In this document: positions 26,085 to 36,900 of the stretch, in pieces
Layout: each line of letters opens with the position of its first letter
Position numbering within the stretch: position 1 is the stretch's first letter
Origin: Pedobacter polaris
GTDB lineage: Bacteria; Bacteroidota; Bacteroidia; Sphingobacteriales; Sphingobacteriaceae
Assembly: GCF_005116505.1 (NCBI RefSeq)
Contig: NZ_SWBR01000001.1
Coordinates: 434,001 to 498,000 of the forward strand
Length of the DNA stretch: 64,000 bases
Direction of reading: 5' to 3'
Translations under genes and position numbers: made by a program
The notes under the pieces: generated by a model
Databases searched by the model: none
Seen by the model: the letters and a program-made list of their open reading frames with translations, nothing else
What the model was told of the DNA's origin: nothing

Positions 26085-26873
26085 TTACCTATTTGGCGTA
26101 TTATCTATGAAAGGTCTATTTACAACAGTTGCAGCTGCAGTATAGGGTATTGTAATATCCCCCCTTAAACTAAAGGAGTAAGTATTTGCCTTAACTAAAC
26201 CAACTGCCGTTCTAATTACGATAGGCGTTGTAGTATTTGGATATCTCAAAATCAAATCATAAACTCCAGAAGGCACCTTTGCGTAAGCTGATCCTGTTTT
26301 AAAGGCAACGTTGGTTGCTACTGTGGTTTCAACAAGTGTTGTTGTATTTTTCATAATAAAATCAAAAGGATTGGCATTATAAGAAACATGTACAAAACGA
26401 ACATAAGCTGTTGAAGTATCAATAGGAGGCAAAGCATCATCTAAAATAAAAGCATCCGAAGTTTTCGCAGTTGTATTATACAAACCACAAGTATACAACG
26501 AGTAAAACTTACCATCTTCTATATTTTTACTCAAACTAGAGATGATGGTATTAGGATTAACAGCTGCTGTGGTTGGCGTTACCGATTTTAAATTATAAGT
26601 ACCAGGAGCAATCACTGCATAGTTATTTGTTGCAGGAAATACAAGTGAATAATTTGTGCCTGAGGCAAATTCTACTCCTGTTGCGGATGTTACTGCAGAA
26701 ATTTTTAAATTATTTGCGTAAAAATTTACAGAAGGTCCATTTAATGCAAAATTAAAGAACTTAACTTGCGCACCGGATACAGGACCAGAGATCTCTTGTA
26801 CTGCATTCTTTTTACAAGAGTAAATTATGGTTGAAAGCAGAATTACTGCTAAAATAATATGTTTTCTTTTCAT
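26085..26873 (-). CDS. DUF4397 lipoprotein
   Basis: Lipoprotein with signal MKRKHIILAVILLSTIIYSC (Cys at 20). Two Ig-like repeats form the DUF4397 domain: 'GAQVKFFNFALNGPSVNFYANN' and, about 120 residues later, 'TAYVRFVHVSYNANPFDFIMKN', each followed by a 'Y…L…PGTYNL' strand. Such proteins are surface lipoproteins of unknown function often encoded after SusCD. It starts 11 bases after the SusD stop and closes the operon. Confidence 0.87.
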   Translation of the reverse strand: MKRKHIILAVILLSTIIYSCKKNAVQEISGPVSGAQVKFFNFALNGPSVNFYANNLKISAVTSATGVEFASGTNYSLVFPATNNYAVIAPGTYNLKSVTPTTAAVNPNTIISSLSKNIEDGKFYSLYTCGLYNTTAKTSDAFILDDALPPIDTSTAYVRFVHVSYNANPFDFIMKNTTTLVETTVATNVAFKTGSAYAKVPSGVYDLILRYPNTTTPIVIRTAVGLVKANTYSFSLRGDITIPYTAAATVVNRPFIDNTPNR

Positions 26874-26884
26874 CTGTTGAACTA

Positions 26885-28468
26885 TTAAGGTTTAGTAATC
26901 CACATTTCATCTGTTTGATAGTCAATATCCAAACCACCTATTACGTTTAATGCATCTCTGTTCCATACGTATTCTGAATTATAACGAGGTCTGATGCGAT
27001 ACACGTATTTGTTCAAATTATCTGGAAATAGGTTTGTTGGTGGTGCAAATCCTAAAAACACTTGTTTAGCTGTAACAGGATCTACATCAATATAATGGTA
27101 CCTTCTCATGTCCATCCATTGCTCTAAATGACCCCATCCCCATTGTGCAATAAACTTTTGACACATGATTTGAGATAATGTAAGCGCATTCGCCGTAGCT
27201 GGAACTATTGAAGTTGATGCTAAAAACGTTGCTTTTTCTGTAGCTGTAATCTGGGTTGGAACTTGCCCGTCATCAGTATTCCTTGCATTTACAAAATCGA
27301 TACTTGCAGAAATACCATTTTTATAGGCATTTAAAGCTGTCGTTTTATCCCCCTTCTTATAAGCAGCTTCTGCTTTTACAAACTGTAATTGCGCATAGGT
27401 GATTATTGGCATTTTACTTTTTGTAGAGAAAATATATCTAGCTGGTGTTCTAACCGCAGCTACTTGTGTTGTATATCCCCAAAGATTATTTGGTTGTTGT
27501 GCAGCTGTTAATCCAGTTACCCCTGTTACTGGATCTATACCTCTATAAACTCCATCAGGCGAAGGTGCTAGCATCCTTGTTAACCTAGGGTCAACCGCTC
27601 CAGGAAACTGTGTACCATCCATTAGCCCCAAAGCGAACCTTGTTTGTCTAACAGAAGCAATGTTATTTCTAGCTCCTGCTAAATAATTGATATCATCATT
27701 CGCGGTTCCAGTATATGCTAGCAATGGGTCATCAGCATTACTTGAAAAAGATAAGTCAACAGCAGCAATTACATCATCTGGTTTATAAACCCCTGTTTTA
27801 TTGCTAAAATGATTCAAAGCCATTGCTTTTAAGCCATAAGCAAATTTTGTCCAAGCCGCTCTATTTCCTTTATATAGTATATCTGTTTTTCCTAAATAAC
27901 CTGCATTAACTGCACCATCGGTTCTTGCTAAATTGGTAATTGCTGAATTCAAAAGCCTAAAAACTTCTTGATAAGCAAATTCTTGAGTATCATAACTAAA
28001 TTTAGTTTTGCTTGCATCTATAGCTTCTTTGATGATAATTTCACCATTAACTGTAGTTAACTGTAACCAGCCCCAAGCCTTTAGAACTTCTGCAACACCC
28101 AATAAATCCCAACGTTGCTCTGCTTCTGCCTTTTTAGTCATATCAACCAAATTCTGACCAAAATCAAAATAAACAGTCCTCCATAATTGTCCTCCATTAT
28201 CTGGTGCGGTTGTATTTTGAGCGTGGCCCATCCTATCCCAATTATCAAGATTAGCATTAATTGCCCAATTTTGGTTATATCTTGCTATTACTATCCCATC
28301 AACTTGAGGACCAGTGGCCATCCAGTGTAGCATTGGGGATAAATATAAGTTGGCTTCCACTACTTGTGGTGCATTTGGATTGGTATTTACATCCAAAAAC
28401 TTCTTACATCCACTTAAGGAAATAAGACCAAATGCCAAAAATGTTATAAATAATTTTTTCATGTTCAA
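26885..28468 (-). CDS. SusD/RagB-family outer-membrane lipoprotein (pair 2)
   Basis: Ligand-binding surface lipoprotein of the SusD-like-2 group. Signal ends at SLSGC; then KKFLDVNTNPNAPQ, the same N-terminal motif as pair 1. Helical SusD segments include 'WLQLTTVNGEIIIKEAID' and 'PIITYAQLQFVKAEAAYKKG'. A start at 28462 (MKKLF) is equally possible as the first two codons are MN. It lies 9 bases after its SusC partner and upstream of the DUF4397 lipoprotein. Its place beside the DeoR regulator and amino-sugar genes suggests an amino-sugar glycan as ligand (inference). Confidence 0.93.
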   Translation of the reverse strand: MNMKKLFITFLAFGLISLSGCKKFLDVNTNPNAPQVVEANLYLSPMLHWMATGPQVDGIVIARYNQNWAINANLDNWDRMGHAQNTTAPDNGGQLWRTVYFDFGQNLVDMTKKAEAEQRWDLLGVAEVLKAWGWLQLTTVNGEIIIKEAIDASKTKFSYDTQEFAYQEVFRLLNSAITNLARTDGAVNAGYLGKTDILYKGNRAAWTKFAYGLKAMALNHFSNKTGVYKPDDVIAAVDLSFSSNADDPLLAYTGTANDDINYLAGARNNIASVRQTRFALGLMDGTQFPGAVDPRLTRMLAPSPDGVYRGIDPVTGVTGLTAAQQPNNLWGYTTQVAAVRTPARYIFSTKSKMPIITYAQLQFVKAEAAYKKGDKTTALNAYKNGISASIDFVNARNTDDGQVPTQITATEKATFLASTSIVPATANALTLSQIMCQKFIAQWGWGHLEQWMDMRRYHYIDVDPVTAKQVFLGFAPPTNLFPDNLNKYVYRIRPRYNSEYVWNRDALNVIGGLDIDYQTDEMWITKP

Positions 28469-28477
28469 TCTCTCCTG

Positions 28478-31400
28478 TTATAATCCAATTTTAATTCCAA
28501 AGTTAATTCCAATAGGCATTGGGAAATTACCATAGTCAATACCAGCGCCACCAGATCCACCTACAGCGGCAGTATTTCCATTTACTACTGGATCCAATCC
28601 AGAATAATTTGTAATGATAAATAAATCTGTAGCGGTTACGAATACACTCGCACTTTTTAAGAACTTCTGTTTAGATAGTAATGTTTGAGATAACTTATAT
28701 TGTAGAGTCACGTCTTTCATTCTAATCCAATTGATATCTTTTTCGATGTATAACTCTTCACTTTGGCTAGTGTAATAGGCATTTTGATAGAATGGTGTTA
28801 CCGATATGTTATTAGCTGTAGGATTAGCTGTATTTTCTAAACCATCTTGGAATACACCTTTTACAATTCGAGGTTCTAACCTATCTAAAGTTCTAGGGCT
28901 CAATCCTCTTTGAACTAAGAAGTTTTCAGTACCATTTAATACATCACCACCTTTTCTCATATCTAGTAAGAACGATAATGAGAAGTTTTTATACGTAAAT
29001 GTATTTGTTAAACCGACTGTAAAATCTGGCTGTCTATCATAGCCTTCTCCATAACCTTGAATAAAGATATTTGATCTTACAGGTAAACCTGTTGCTGGAT
29101 TAATTAAAATTTCACCAGCATTATTTCTTAAATAAAAATAACCTGTTAATGATCTTGTAGAATAACCGATACTATTTCCGTTTCTTACATTACCATATAA
29201 CCAAGTATCTGAAACATAAGTTTCTGGTAATGAATTAGGAAGTTCTAATACAGTACCTCTTGCAGACTCGAAGTTAGCCAAAACATTCCAAGAAAAGTTT
29301 TTACTCTTAATTGGGTTACCTCTAACTGTTAACTCAATACCTTGGTTACGTGTTTTACCACCATTTAGATTAAACAAAACATAACCAGTTGCATAACTAC
29401 CTCTAATGTCGTTTATAATCTGCTCTGAAGTGATTTTGCGATACAATGCAACATCTACTCCTAACCTATCATTTAAGAAAGCTAAGTCTGCACCTACTTC
29501 ATAAGAACTAGCAAATTCTGGCACCAATGCTAAGTTAGGCCCAGTAAAACCATATCCGAATCCACCTCCAGTAGTTGCTTTACTTTCCAAAGCTGGAATG
29601 TAAGCATAAGGCCTTGCGTCTCTACCAACCTGTGCAAAAGCTGCTCTTAATCTACCAGACGTGAATATATTCTGCAAGCCTTTAAATGCTGGAACATCCG
29701 TAAAAACAAAGCTTGTTGAAACCGAGGGATAGAAGAAAGAATTCGCACCATCAGGAATAGTTGAAGTCCAGTCATTTCTACCTGTCGCTGTTAAATAAAG
29801 ATAATTTTTATACGCTAATGTTGCACGTCCGAAGAAACTAAAAACTCTTTTTTGGAATACTGTTGATTTTGCATTCCTTAATGTTGTAGTTGTGTTGTTA
29901 ATTGACTCGAAATTTGGATCTAAAAATCCCTCGCCATATTGTGAATCAATCGCAGACTTTGCAGAAGAAATAGCGTTACCCAAGGTTGCATCAAAAGTTA
30001 AATCTTTTGTAATGTTCTGCTTGGTAAAGCTCAATAAATTCTGAACATTAATGTTTCTAGTATTGTCATTCGCAATATCTAGTATTCCGTTACGATTTAA
30101 ACCTCTTGAACTTTCTGGGTGGCTTAACAATAGATTCCTATTATTGTAAGCATCAATACCAATATTTGATTTAAAATTAACCCATTTGGCTGGGGTAATT
30201 GTAAAGCCAAAGTTTGAAGTAATTCTGTTATTAATGGAGTTTAGTCTATTCTTATTTACACTAAAATATGGGTTTTCTAATTCTGATGTTAAATCTGTTG
30301 CAGTAGTAAATCTTCTTCTAGTACCCGCTGGGGTCAAATAATTTTTAGCATCATCTTCTCGAGGCCAAAGTAATAAGCCTAATAGAGGGCCGCCAGCACC
30401 ATTGCGTGGTTGATTGTTTAATGCATAAGCATAAGTTAAGGATAAATCTATTTTAAACCAGTCGTTCAATTTACCGTTTATTGAGCCATTTAAAGTTAGT
30501 TTCTCCAAGTTTGAGTTTGGTACTACACCATTCTGATTGGTATAAGAAGTAGAAACACGATAGGATACATCTTGGCTACCACCATCCATAGAAAGATTAT
30601 GCTTTTGCGTAAAAGCAGTTCTAAAAAACCCATCAATATTATCATAGAGTTGTATATTAGGGGCATATTGGGGACCAAAATAACTCAGTGATCCTGTAGC
30701 TGCGACACCACCAGAACCAATTCCATAGACTCCTTGAACCTCTGGAAGCCTTCCTGTTTTTTCTACCCTAAAGCTATTTCCATAATTGATAGATCCTTTA
30801 CCCGCTTTTCCTCTTTTTGTAGTTATTACAATTGCACCATTTGCAGCCTCGATACCATACAAAGCTGCAGCTTCTGGACCTTTTAGCACCACTAAGCTTT
30901 CAATATCTTCTGGATTAATATCGGCAGCACGATTTGTAAAATCTACACCTCTATTAGATAATGCTGTGGTTGCACTATTATCAGAAACGAAAGCAGAAGT
31001 GTTCAGCGTTTTGTTATCAATTGGCAAACCATCTACTATAAACAAAGGTTGGTTACTTCCACTTATAGAACTTACGCCTCTAATTGTAATTGATGTTGAT
31101 GCACCAGGAACACCAGTAGTATTGGTTACCTCTACACCTGCAACTCTACCCTGTAAAGCATTGATAAAATTCTCTCTTTGCGTACCAGCAATGTCTGCAC
31201 CTTTAACCTCTTGTTGAGAATTTCCTAAAGATCTTTTTTGGACTTTCTCACCTAAAGCAGTTACCACTACTTCATTTAATGATTTAGAATCTGTACTAAG
31301 AACAATGTTCAATACTGTGGTAGTGCCTACAGTTTGTTCTTTTGTAGCCATTCCCAAATAGATAAACTGAAGCACGTCTCCTTGCTTAGTTTTGATTGAA

Positions 31401-31582
31401 TAAAAACCAGCAGGGCTCGTTTGCACAGCGATGTCGGTTCCTTTAATTTTTACAGAAGCACCTGGAATGGGCAATCCATCTTCTGCGGAAGTAATTTTAC
31501 CAGTTACCGTAACTTGCTGAGCTATCGCTTGGATAGCCAACAGAAACGTGCCCAAAAACAGCATGAGTAATTTTTTTTTCAT
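28478..31582 (-). CDS. SusC/RagA-family TonB-linked outer-membrane protein (pair 2)
   Basis: TonB-dependent importer. The start at 31582 gives the signal peptide MKKKLLMLFLGTFLLAIQAIAQ; upstream codons to 31645 lack signal character. Regulatory Ig domain ('TGKITSAEDGLPIPGASVKIKGT'), plug ('LQGRVAGVEVTNTTGVPGAS', 'PLFIVDGLPIDNKTLNTS') and barrel ending PIGINFGIKIGL. It is divergent from the DeoR regulator, with two sets of 10-base direct repeats in the gap, so it is probably controlled by that regulator. Confidence 0.95.
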   Translation of the reverse strand: MKKKLLMLFLGTFLLAIQAIAQQVTVTGKITSAEDGLPIPGASVKIKGTDIAVQTSPAGFYSIKTKQGDVLQFIYLGMATKEQTVGTTTVLNIVLSTDSKSLNEVVVTALGEKVQKRSLGNSQQEVKGADIAGTQRENFINALQGRVAGVEVTNTTGVPGASTSITIRGVSSISGSNQPLFIVDGLPIDNKTLNTSAFVSDNSATTALSNRGVDFTNRAADINPEDIESLVVLKGPEAAALYGIEAANGAIVITTKRGKAGKGSINYGNSFRVEKTGRLPEVQGVYGIGSGGVAATGSLSYFGPQYAPNIQLYDNIDGFFRTAFTQKHNLSMDGGSQDVSYRVSTSYTNQNGVVPNSNLEKLTLNGSINGKLNDWFKIDLSLTYAYALNNQPRNGAGGPLLGLLLWPREDDAKNYLTPAGTRRRFTTATDLTSELENPYFSVNKNRLNSINNRITSNFGFTITPAKWVNFKSNIGIDAYNNRNLLLSHPESSRGLNRNGILDIANDNTRNINVQNLLSFTKQNITKDLTFDATLGNAISSAKSAIDSQYGEGFLDPNFESINNTTTTLRNAKSTVFQKRVFSFFGRATLAYKNYLYLTATGRNDWTSTIPDGANSFFYPSVSTSFVFTDVPAFKGLQNIFTSGRLRAAFAQVGRDARPYAYIPALESKATTGGGFGYGFTGPNLALVPEFASSYEVGADLAFLNDRLGVDVALYRKITSEQIINDIRGSYATGYVLFNLNGGKTRNQGIELTVRGNPIKSKNFSWNVLANFESARGTVLELPNSLPETYVSDTWLYGNVRNGNSIGYSTRSLTGYFYLRNNAGEILINPATGLPVRSNIFIQGYGEGYDRQPDFTVGLTNTFTYKNFSLSFLLDMRKGGDVLNGTENFLVQRGLSPRTLDRLEPRIVKGVFQDGLENTANPTANNISVTPFYQNAYYTSQSEELYIEKDINWIRMKDVTLQYKLSQTLLSKQKFLKSASVFVTATDLFIITNYSGLDPVVNGNTAAVGGSGGAGIDYGNFPMPIGINFGIKIGL

Positions 31583-31642
31583 AAACGTGAATTTGGTTAA
31601 TAATTTAAGTTTTGTTTTGTTTATATCTTGGCTGTTATTAAA

Positions 31643-31662
31643 CACGCATAATCACGCATAAT
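31643..31662. promoter_or_regulatory. tandem 10-bp direct repeat, putative DeoR-family operator near susC
   Basis: Two perfect copies of CACGCATAAT, back to back, about 60 bases upstream of the susC (pair 2) start. The 10-base period puts both on one face of the helix. DeoR-family regulators often bind direct repeats. Confidence 0.5.
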
Positions 31663-31752
31663 AATAACTAACAAGTAAATATCATAAATATTTTTTAGTT
31701 TAAAGAAATTTATTTAACTAATTTGATAAGCAATGGCAAATTATTGTTGCAT

Positions 31753-31771
31753 AAACCCGCAAAAACCCGCA
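31753..31771. promoter_or_regulatory. tandem direct repeat, putative operator near the DeoR-type gene
   Basis: AAACCCGCA occurs twice with a 10-base period, about 47 bases upstream of the regulator start. It resembles the CACGCATAA repeats 110 bases away (shared CGCA core), as expected for one protein binding both. Confidence 0.5.
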
Positions 31772-31817
31772 TTATATTTTATTTTTTATATATTAGTACT
31801 CCCAACAGCTATAAAAT

Positions 31818-32564
31818 ATGTTAAAAAAAGAAAGACATGATATAGTTATGCGTCAGATAAACCTGCATAACAGAGTGTTGACTTCAGATTTAGTCCAGCT
31901 ATTAAATGTTTCTGAAGATACCATTAGAAGAGATCTTCAAGAGATGTCTGACGCCAACCTTTTATACAAGGTTCATGGCGGCGCCCTTTCGAAGTCTTAC
32001 CATTCTACCTTTGATGATAGTACGGTTTATGCTAAGGATGCAAAAATAATTATTGCAAAAAAAACTATTCCTTTAATAAAAGACGGAATGGTTGTTTTAA
32101 CTGGTGGCGGAACAACAATTATAGAACTTGTAAAACAATTACCTGAAAATTTACAAGCTACATTCTTTACCATAAGTCCACTTGTTGCTGTAGAACTTGC
32201 AAAATATAGGAAGGTTGAAGTAATTTTGATTGGTGGCTTATTTTCTAAAAATTCACAAATAACTTATGGTGGTCATGTGATCAGTCAGCTTTCTGAGATA
32301 AACGCTGACTTATGTTTATTGGGCACAAGCGCACTTCACCCCGTTGATGGTTTGACAGATACAGATTGGGAAATTAACCAGCTAAAAAAGACCATGATGA
32401 ATTCCTCTAGAAAATCAGCTGTATTATGTATTTCTGAAAAGCTGAATATTTCATTACGATTGAAGGTTGCGTCACTTGAAAATATTAATTATCTAATTAC
32501 CGAATTAGATCCAACAGATCAAAAATTAGATGATTACCAAGTTAAAGGTTTGAAGCTTTTTTAA
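31818..32564 (+). CDS. DeoR/GlpR-family transcriptional regulator
   Basis: Sugar-metabolism repressor type. N-terminal winged helix (about 1–57) with the family signature 'LTSDLVQLLNVSEDTIRRDLQEMSDANLLYKVHGGAL'. The C-terminal DeoR sensor domain (about 75–235) has 'KDGMVVLTGGGTTIIELVKQL' and 'LIGGLFSKNSQITYGGHV', where a phosphorylated sugar normally binds. Length 248 is typical. It is divergent from susC (pair 2), with paired direct repeats between. Given anmK, nagB and nagX nearby, the effector may be an amino-sugar phosphate such as GlcN6P or GlcNAc6P (inference). Confidence 0.93.
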   Translation: MLKKERHDIVMRQINLHNRVLTSDLVQLLNVSEDTIRRDLQEMSDANLLYKVHGGALSKSYHSTFDDSTVYAKDAKIIIAKKTIPLIKDGMVVLTGGGTTIIELVKQLPENLQATFFTISPLVAVELAKYRKVEVILIGGLFSKNSQITYGGHVISQLSEINADLCLLGTSALHPVDGLTDTDWEINQLKKTMMNSSRKSAVLCISEKLNISLRLKVASLENINYLITELDPTDQKLDDYQVKGLKLF

Positions 32565-32593
32565 ACTGCTTACAATTTTTGCTGCTTATTATT

Positions 32594-32628
32594 AAAGAAA
32601 GGGAGAACTCACGTTCTCCCTTTCTTTA
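32594..32628. terminator. bidirectional terminator between deoR-type gene and susD (pair 3)
   Basis: Near-perfect 15-base stem AAAGAAAGGGAGAAC/GTTCTCCCTTTCTTT with loop TCAC between two convergent genes. Confidence 0.9.
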
Positions 32629-32629
32629 A

Positions 32630-33928
32630 TTAAAATGTTGGATTTGCTGGTGTATTGGTATTATTATCTCTCTCTTGAAAAGGATAAGGCATAAAGCTTC
32701 GTTTCATTTCTGAAACCGGCCGCCCAAATCTTCGCATATCTTCTAATTTTAACCCTGATGCATATAACTCAATACTTCTGTGCTTATAGATTAAATCTAA
32801 CAGTTGAGCTTGAGTATAAGGCCCTACTAGTGCAGGTAAACTTGCTGTAACACCAAAGATATCAGTTGTTTTTGTTACAACTTTGTTCAATTCAATTAAC
32901 GAATTATTTAAATCTGGCGTAGTTTGCCTAGCATAAGCTTCCGCTTTAATTAAAATCATTTCTCCTGGCAAGAAAATAGGAATAGGCGTTGTAGTTGTTG
33001 CGGCAAAACCATTCATTCTAATTGTAGCTGGAGAACCTTCCATCTTAGTGTAAAATACAAGGCGTTTATCCGTTACATCAGGAGCAAAAGCGCCTCCTAA
33101 ACCCAAATTAGCATCTATTGGTTGAAAAACGTTGTTTGAAGCAATAACCGAGTTTAGAATATTAATATTCGCATTGTCAAATGTGAAGGATGAACCGCTA
33201 CTTAGCGAAACTAATCCTGCCTCGGTAAGCGCTAAAGCATATTGCCCACTGAAAAGTGCATATCTAGCTTTTAAAGCATGCAAGGTATTCTCTATATTCA
33301 GGTTTGGGACTGTACCAGAAAATTGAGTTGAAATTGGATTAGCTGCAATCTTAGCCAAGGCATTGTCTATCGCTGCAATTGCAGTTTTATACCCATCAGT
33401 TCTATTCACAAATGGCACATTTTTTCCTATCGTTACTGGTACTTGTTGCCAAAATGTAGATATGGTACCCAAGGAAAGTGCCTTAAAGATAGTTACATAA
33501 CCTATCAATCCAGAAGCATAAGCTTTATCGCCAAGTGCTTCAGCACCAGCAATTACTTTATTACTCTCGTCTATCACCTTAAAAGATGAAGCCCACATAT
33601 TGAACAATATAGTATTCGTTCCATCAACAGCATTGCCGCCAGTACTCAACTGTAACTCAGGAATATTACCAGAATTTAACAGCTTTAATTCATTGCCAGA
33701 AAAACCAGATGCTGTAATTGAATTAAAAAGAACACCCGTTCTATTTAATGTATATGTACGCTGAATACCTACTGCTACAGCAGATAAAGCTTGACTAGAG
33801 CCTAGCGCAACATCTACACTTGCCCTAGAAGGATCTTCAAAATCTTTCTTGCAAGATGAAATACTGCTTGCGAACGTTAACAAACCGCAAGCTATATATA
33901 TTGATTTTATTTTAAAATTTTTCATCAT
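32630..33928 (-). CDS. SusD/RagB-family outer-membrane lipoprotein (pair 3)
   Basis: Surface lipoprotein with signal ending FASSISSC (Cys at about 26) followed by KKDFEDPSRASVD. At 432 residues it is clearly shorter than pairs 1 and 2 and belongs to another SusD branch. SusD-type helices include 'LIGYVTIFKALSLGTISTFWQQVPV', 'PGEMILIKAEAYARQTTPDLNN' and the terminal 'YKHRSIELYASGLKLEDMRRFGRP', the conserved C-terminal motif that pairs 1 and 2 lack in this form. It follows its SusC after 16 bases. Confidence 0.92.
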   Translation of the reverse strand: MMKNFKIKSIYIACGLLTFASSISSCKKDFEDPSRASVDVALGSSQALSAVAVGIQRTYTLNRTGVLFNSITASGFSGNELKLLNSGNIPELQLSTGGNAVDGTNTILFNMWASSFKVIDESNKVIAGAEALGDKAYASGLIGYVTIFKALSLGTISTFWQQVPVTIGKNVPFVNRTDGYKTAIAAIDNALAKIAANPISTQFSGTVPNLNIENTLHALKARYALFSGQYALALTEAGLVSLSSGSSFTFDNANINILNSVIASNNVFQPIDANLGLGGAFAPDVTDKRLVFYTKMEGSPATIRMNGFAATTTTPIPIFLPGEMILIKAEAYARQTTPDLNNSLIELNKVVTKTTDIFGVTASLPALVGPYTQAQLLDLIYKHRSIELYASGLKLEDMRRFGRPVSEMKRSFMPYPFQERDNNTNTPANPTF

Positions 33929-33944
33929 CTATTTTATTAAACTG

Positions 33945-36900
33945 TTAGAATTTAACTTGTAGGCCTAAACTAAATGTTCTTGGAATTGGCACCGAACCAA
34001 AATCTATATTTCTTAGAATGGTAGATTGACCTGCAGAATTTAACTCTGGGTCATAACCTTTATAATTATCCCAAGAAATCAAGTTTCTTCCACTTAATAC
34101 AACTGTTAAATTACTGATAGATTTAACCTTTCCAATGTTGTAACTTAATGAAACTTCTCTCAACTTCACAAAAGAACCATCGTCAATTCTCCATTCTTCT
34201 ATGGCATAAACACCAGCAACATATCCTCTAGGTAATAATCCCATTTGCTCCTGCTCAGCCACCTTACCACCTCCTACACCTTGCCTAGTTCTCCAATCTG
34301 CATTCCATACATCACCACCCTGTACTCCATCAAGCTGAATGCGTAAACCAAATTTTTTATAGTTAAAATCATTTACAAGAGACCAATTATAATCTGGATT
34401 AGGATCTCCAAGTACTTTTCTTAACGGATTTCCAGCACCATCTCTTGCTTGTTGGGGTATACCTGAGGCATTAGTCACTAAACTACCATCAGTATTTCTT
34501 GCGAAATAAGTACCATAAAAAACACCTAATGGCTCGCCATCAATAATTGCTACAGGTGCACCTGGGTTTGTACTTAACAGTCTCATAGCGCCAATATTGT
34601 ATGCCTCGTTTCTATTTCTGTTAAAAATTGCTGATGCGGTCCATGCAAAATTATCGGTTTTAATTGGCGTACCTCCCAACACAACCTCAATACCTGTATT
34701 TTTTAAAGAGCCGATGTTGTTTAAGAAACTAGTATAACCTTCTGTAGGCGCAATAACTTGAGCCAATAATAAGTCTTTTACTTTTTTGTTGTAATAGTTT
34801 ACACTTAAGGTTAATCTATTCTTCATAAAACCTAAATCAGTACCTACTTCAAGCTCATCCTGACGCTCAGGTTTCACATTTTCATTAGCTAACTGGAAAC
34901 TGCTAAACAAAGATGTATAGCCTAAAAATGCCTGTCCATTGTAACCATTAATACGATCGTATGGACCAATACCGGTTAAGTTACCTGATTGTCCATAAGC
35001 GCCTCTTAGCTTAAATGTATCCCACCACGATGATAAGTTTGTCTTTTTCCAATAATCTACTGAAGACAAAACATAACTTAAACTTGCTTTAACATACACT
35101 TGATTTCTATTATCCTTACCAAATACGGATGATTCATCCATACGCAAGGCTCCCGTTACAAACAAATGATCTTTATATTTAAAATTTTGTTGAATATAAG
35201 CCCCACTAATAGAAAGTTCAGTTCTTATATCAACACTCGGCAAAGGTGTAGATGCACCATTTACTGTAGTGATTTTTGGCGCAAGTCCTCTGCCCTGTAA
35301 TAACCCATACTGACCTTTTTCATATTGATAAGAATATCCAACCTGTGTAACAGAGGTTAATAAATCAGAAATTTTTGCCTGATATGTAGCATTGATTTCA
35401 TTATTAAACATAAACACTTTGTTACTTCCTGCACTAGCGTAACCATTTTGAGTTGCATTTATGGTAGTTCCGCCACCAAAAAAATCCGGATTTACATTAT
35501 AAGTATATGGAGGGATATAAGTTGTCCCGTTTTGCGACGAATTATCCACACCTAAAGTTAAATCTACTGTTAGATTTTTAATCGGACTTAATTTCAAAGT
35601 TGAATTGGCAATAATTCTATCTACCTCTTGTCTTTGCTTAATATCCTCAATTACAGAAACTGGATTTACACGACCTCTTTCTCCTACAGCCATTAGATTC
35701 CCACTTGCATCTCTCCTAAAAATATCATGAAAGTTACCAAGAATTGTTACTGAGTTCATAGGCGAGAAAAACGAGTTTCCATCCGGTTTTTCGTTAGCTG
35801 CACTCTTAATGTAATTTAAGCCAGCTGATAAACTAGCCCAGTTGTTTATTTTTTGATCTAAGTTGGTTCTAAAATTGTATTTCCTGAAATTGGTATTTTT
35901 GATAATACCTTGATTGCTAAAATAACCAAAAGAAGAATAAACTTTTGTGTTTTCACTACCCCCAGAAATAGACAAGTTGTTATCTGTACCATATCCCGTT
36001 CTAAAGATATAATCCTGATAATCGTAACGAGTTACAGGAGTTGTGTTTGTTAAAAGCGCTGGCGGAGTGCCGGTTGTTTGAATCACATCTTGTGTAAATG
36101 CATCTACACTACCTCCAAATTTAACTGGCGATTGATTAACTTCTATCTTTTTTCTCAACTCACTTATCATAAAATTAGTATTAAAACTAACTTGTGTTCT
36201 GCCAGCTACACCTTTTTTAGTAAAAATCTGAATAACTCCAGCATTAGCCCTTGAACCATAAATTGCTGCCGCAGATGCGCCATTAAGCACTTCTACCCTT
36301 TCTATATCGGCAGGGTTAATATCAACCATTCTGTTTTGCCCAATTGCACCAACAAAATTACCACCATCATAATTAGTGGAAGTATTTGTTACTCTAGAAG
36401 TTGAATTATTAACAATAACCCCATCGATTATATATAAAGGTTCTGTTGATGAATTTGCAGAGCTAATCCCACGTAACTTTACTGACATTCCGCCAGCTGG
36501 GTCGCCAGAGTTTTGACTAATCTGAGCTCCTGCAACTTTACCTTGCATTGACGAAAGTACGTTTCCACTAGGTGCTTTATTTAGATCATCTCCTTTAACT
36601 GATGTAATGTAGTTACCAAGTTGTTTTCTGGTAGTTCCTTGTGAAGTACCTGTTACAATAACTTCATCTAAACCCATTGCATCTTGTGATAAAGAAAAAT
36701 CGACAGTTACATTATTGTTACTACCCAAGGTAATTTGTTTGGTGATAGTTTTATAACCGATATATGTAACTGAAAGTTGATAGTTTCCCGGAGCAAGGTT
36801 TGCTATAAGGGAATAGGTACCATCATTATTAGCAGCCACAGCAAAGTTAGTTCCTTGCACTTTAATGCCAGCACCTGGAATTGGAGACATAGTTGTTTCC

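Noticed and set aside
30786..31217. A 143-codon plus-strand frame opposite susC (pair 2)
   Set aside because: It mirrors the conserved plug domain codons of SusC; a shadow frame.
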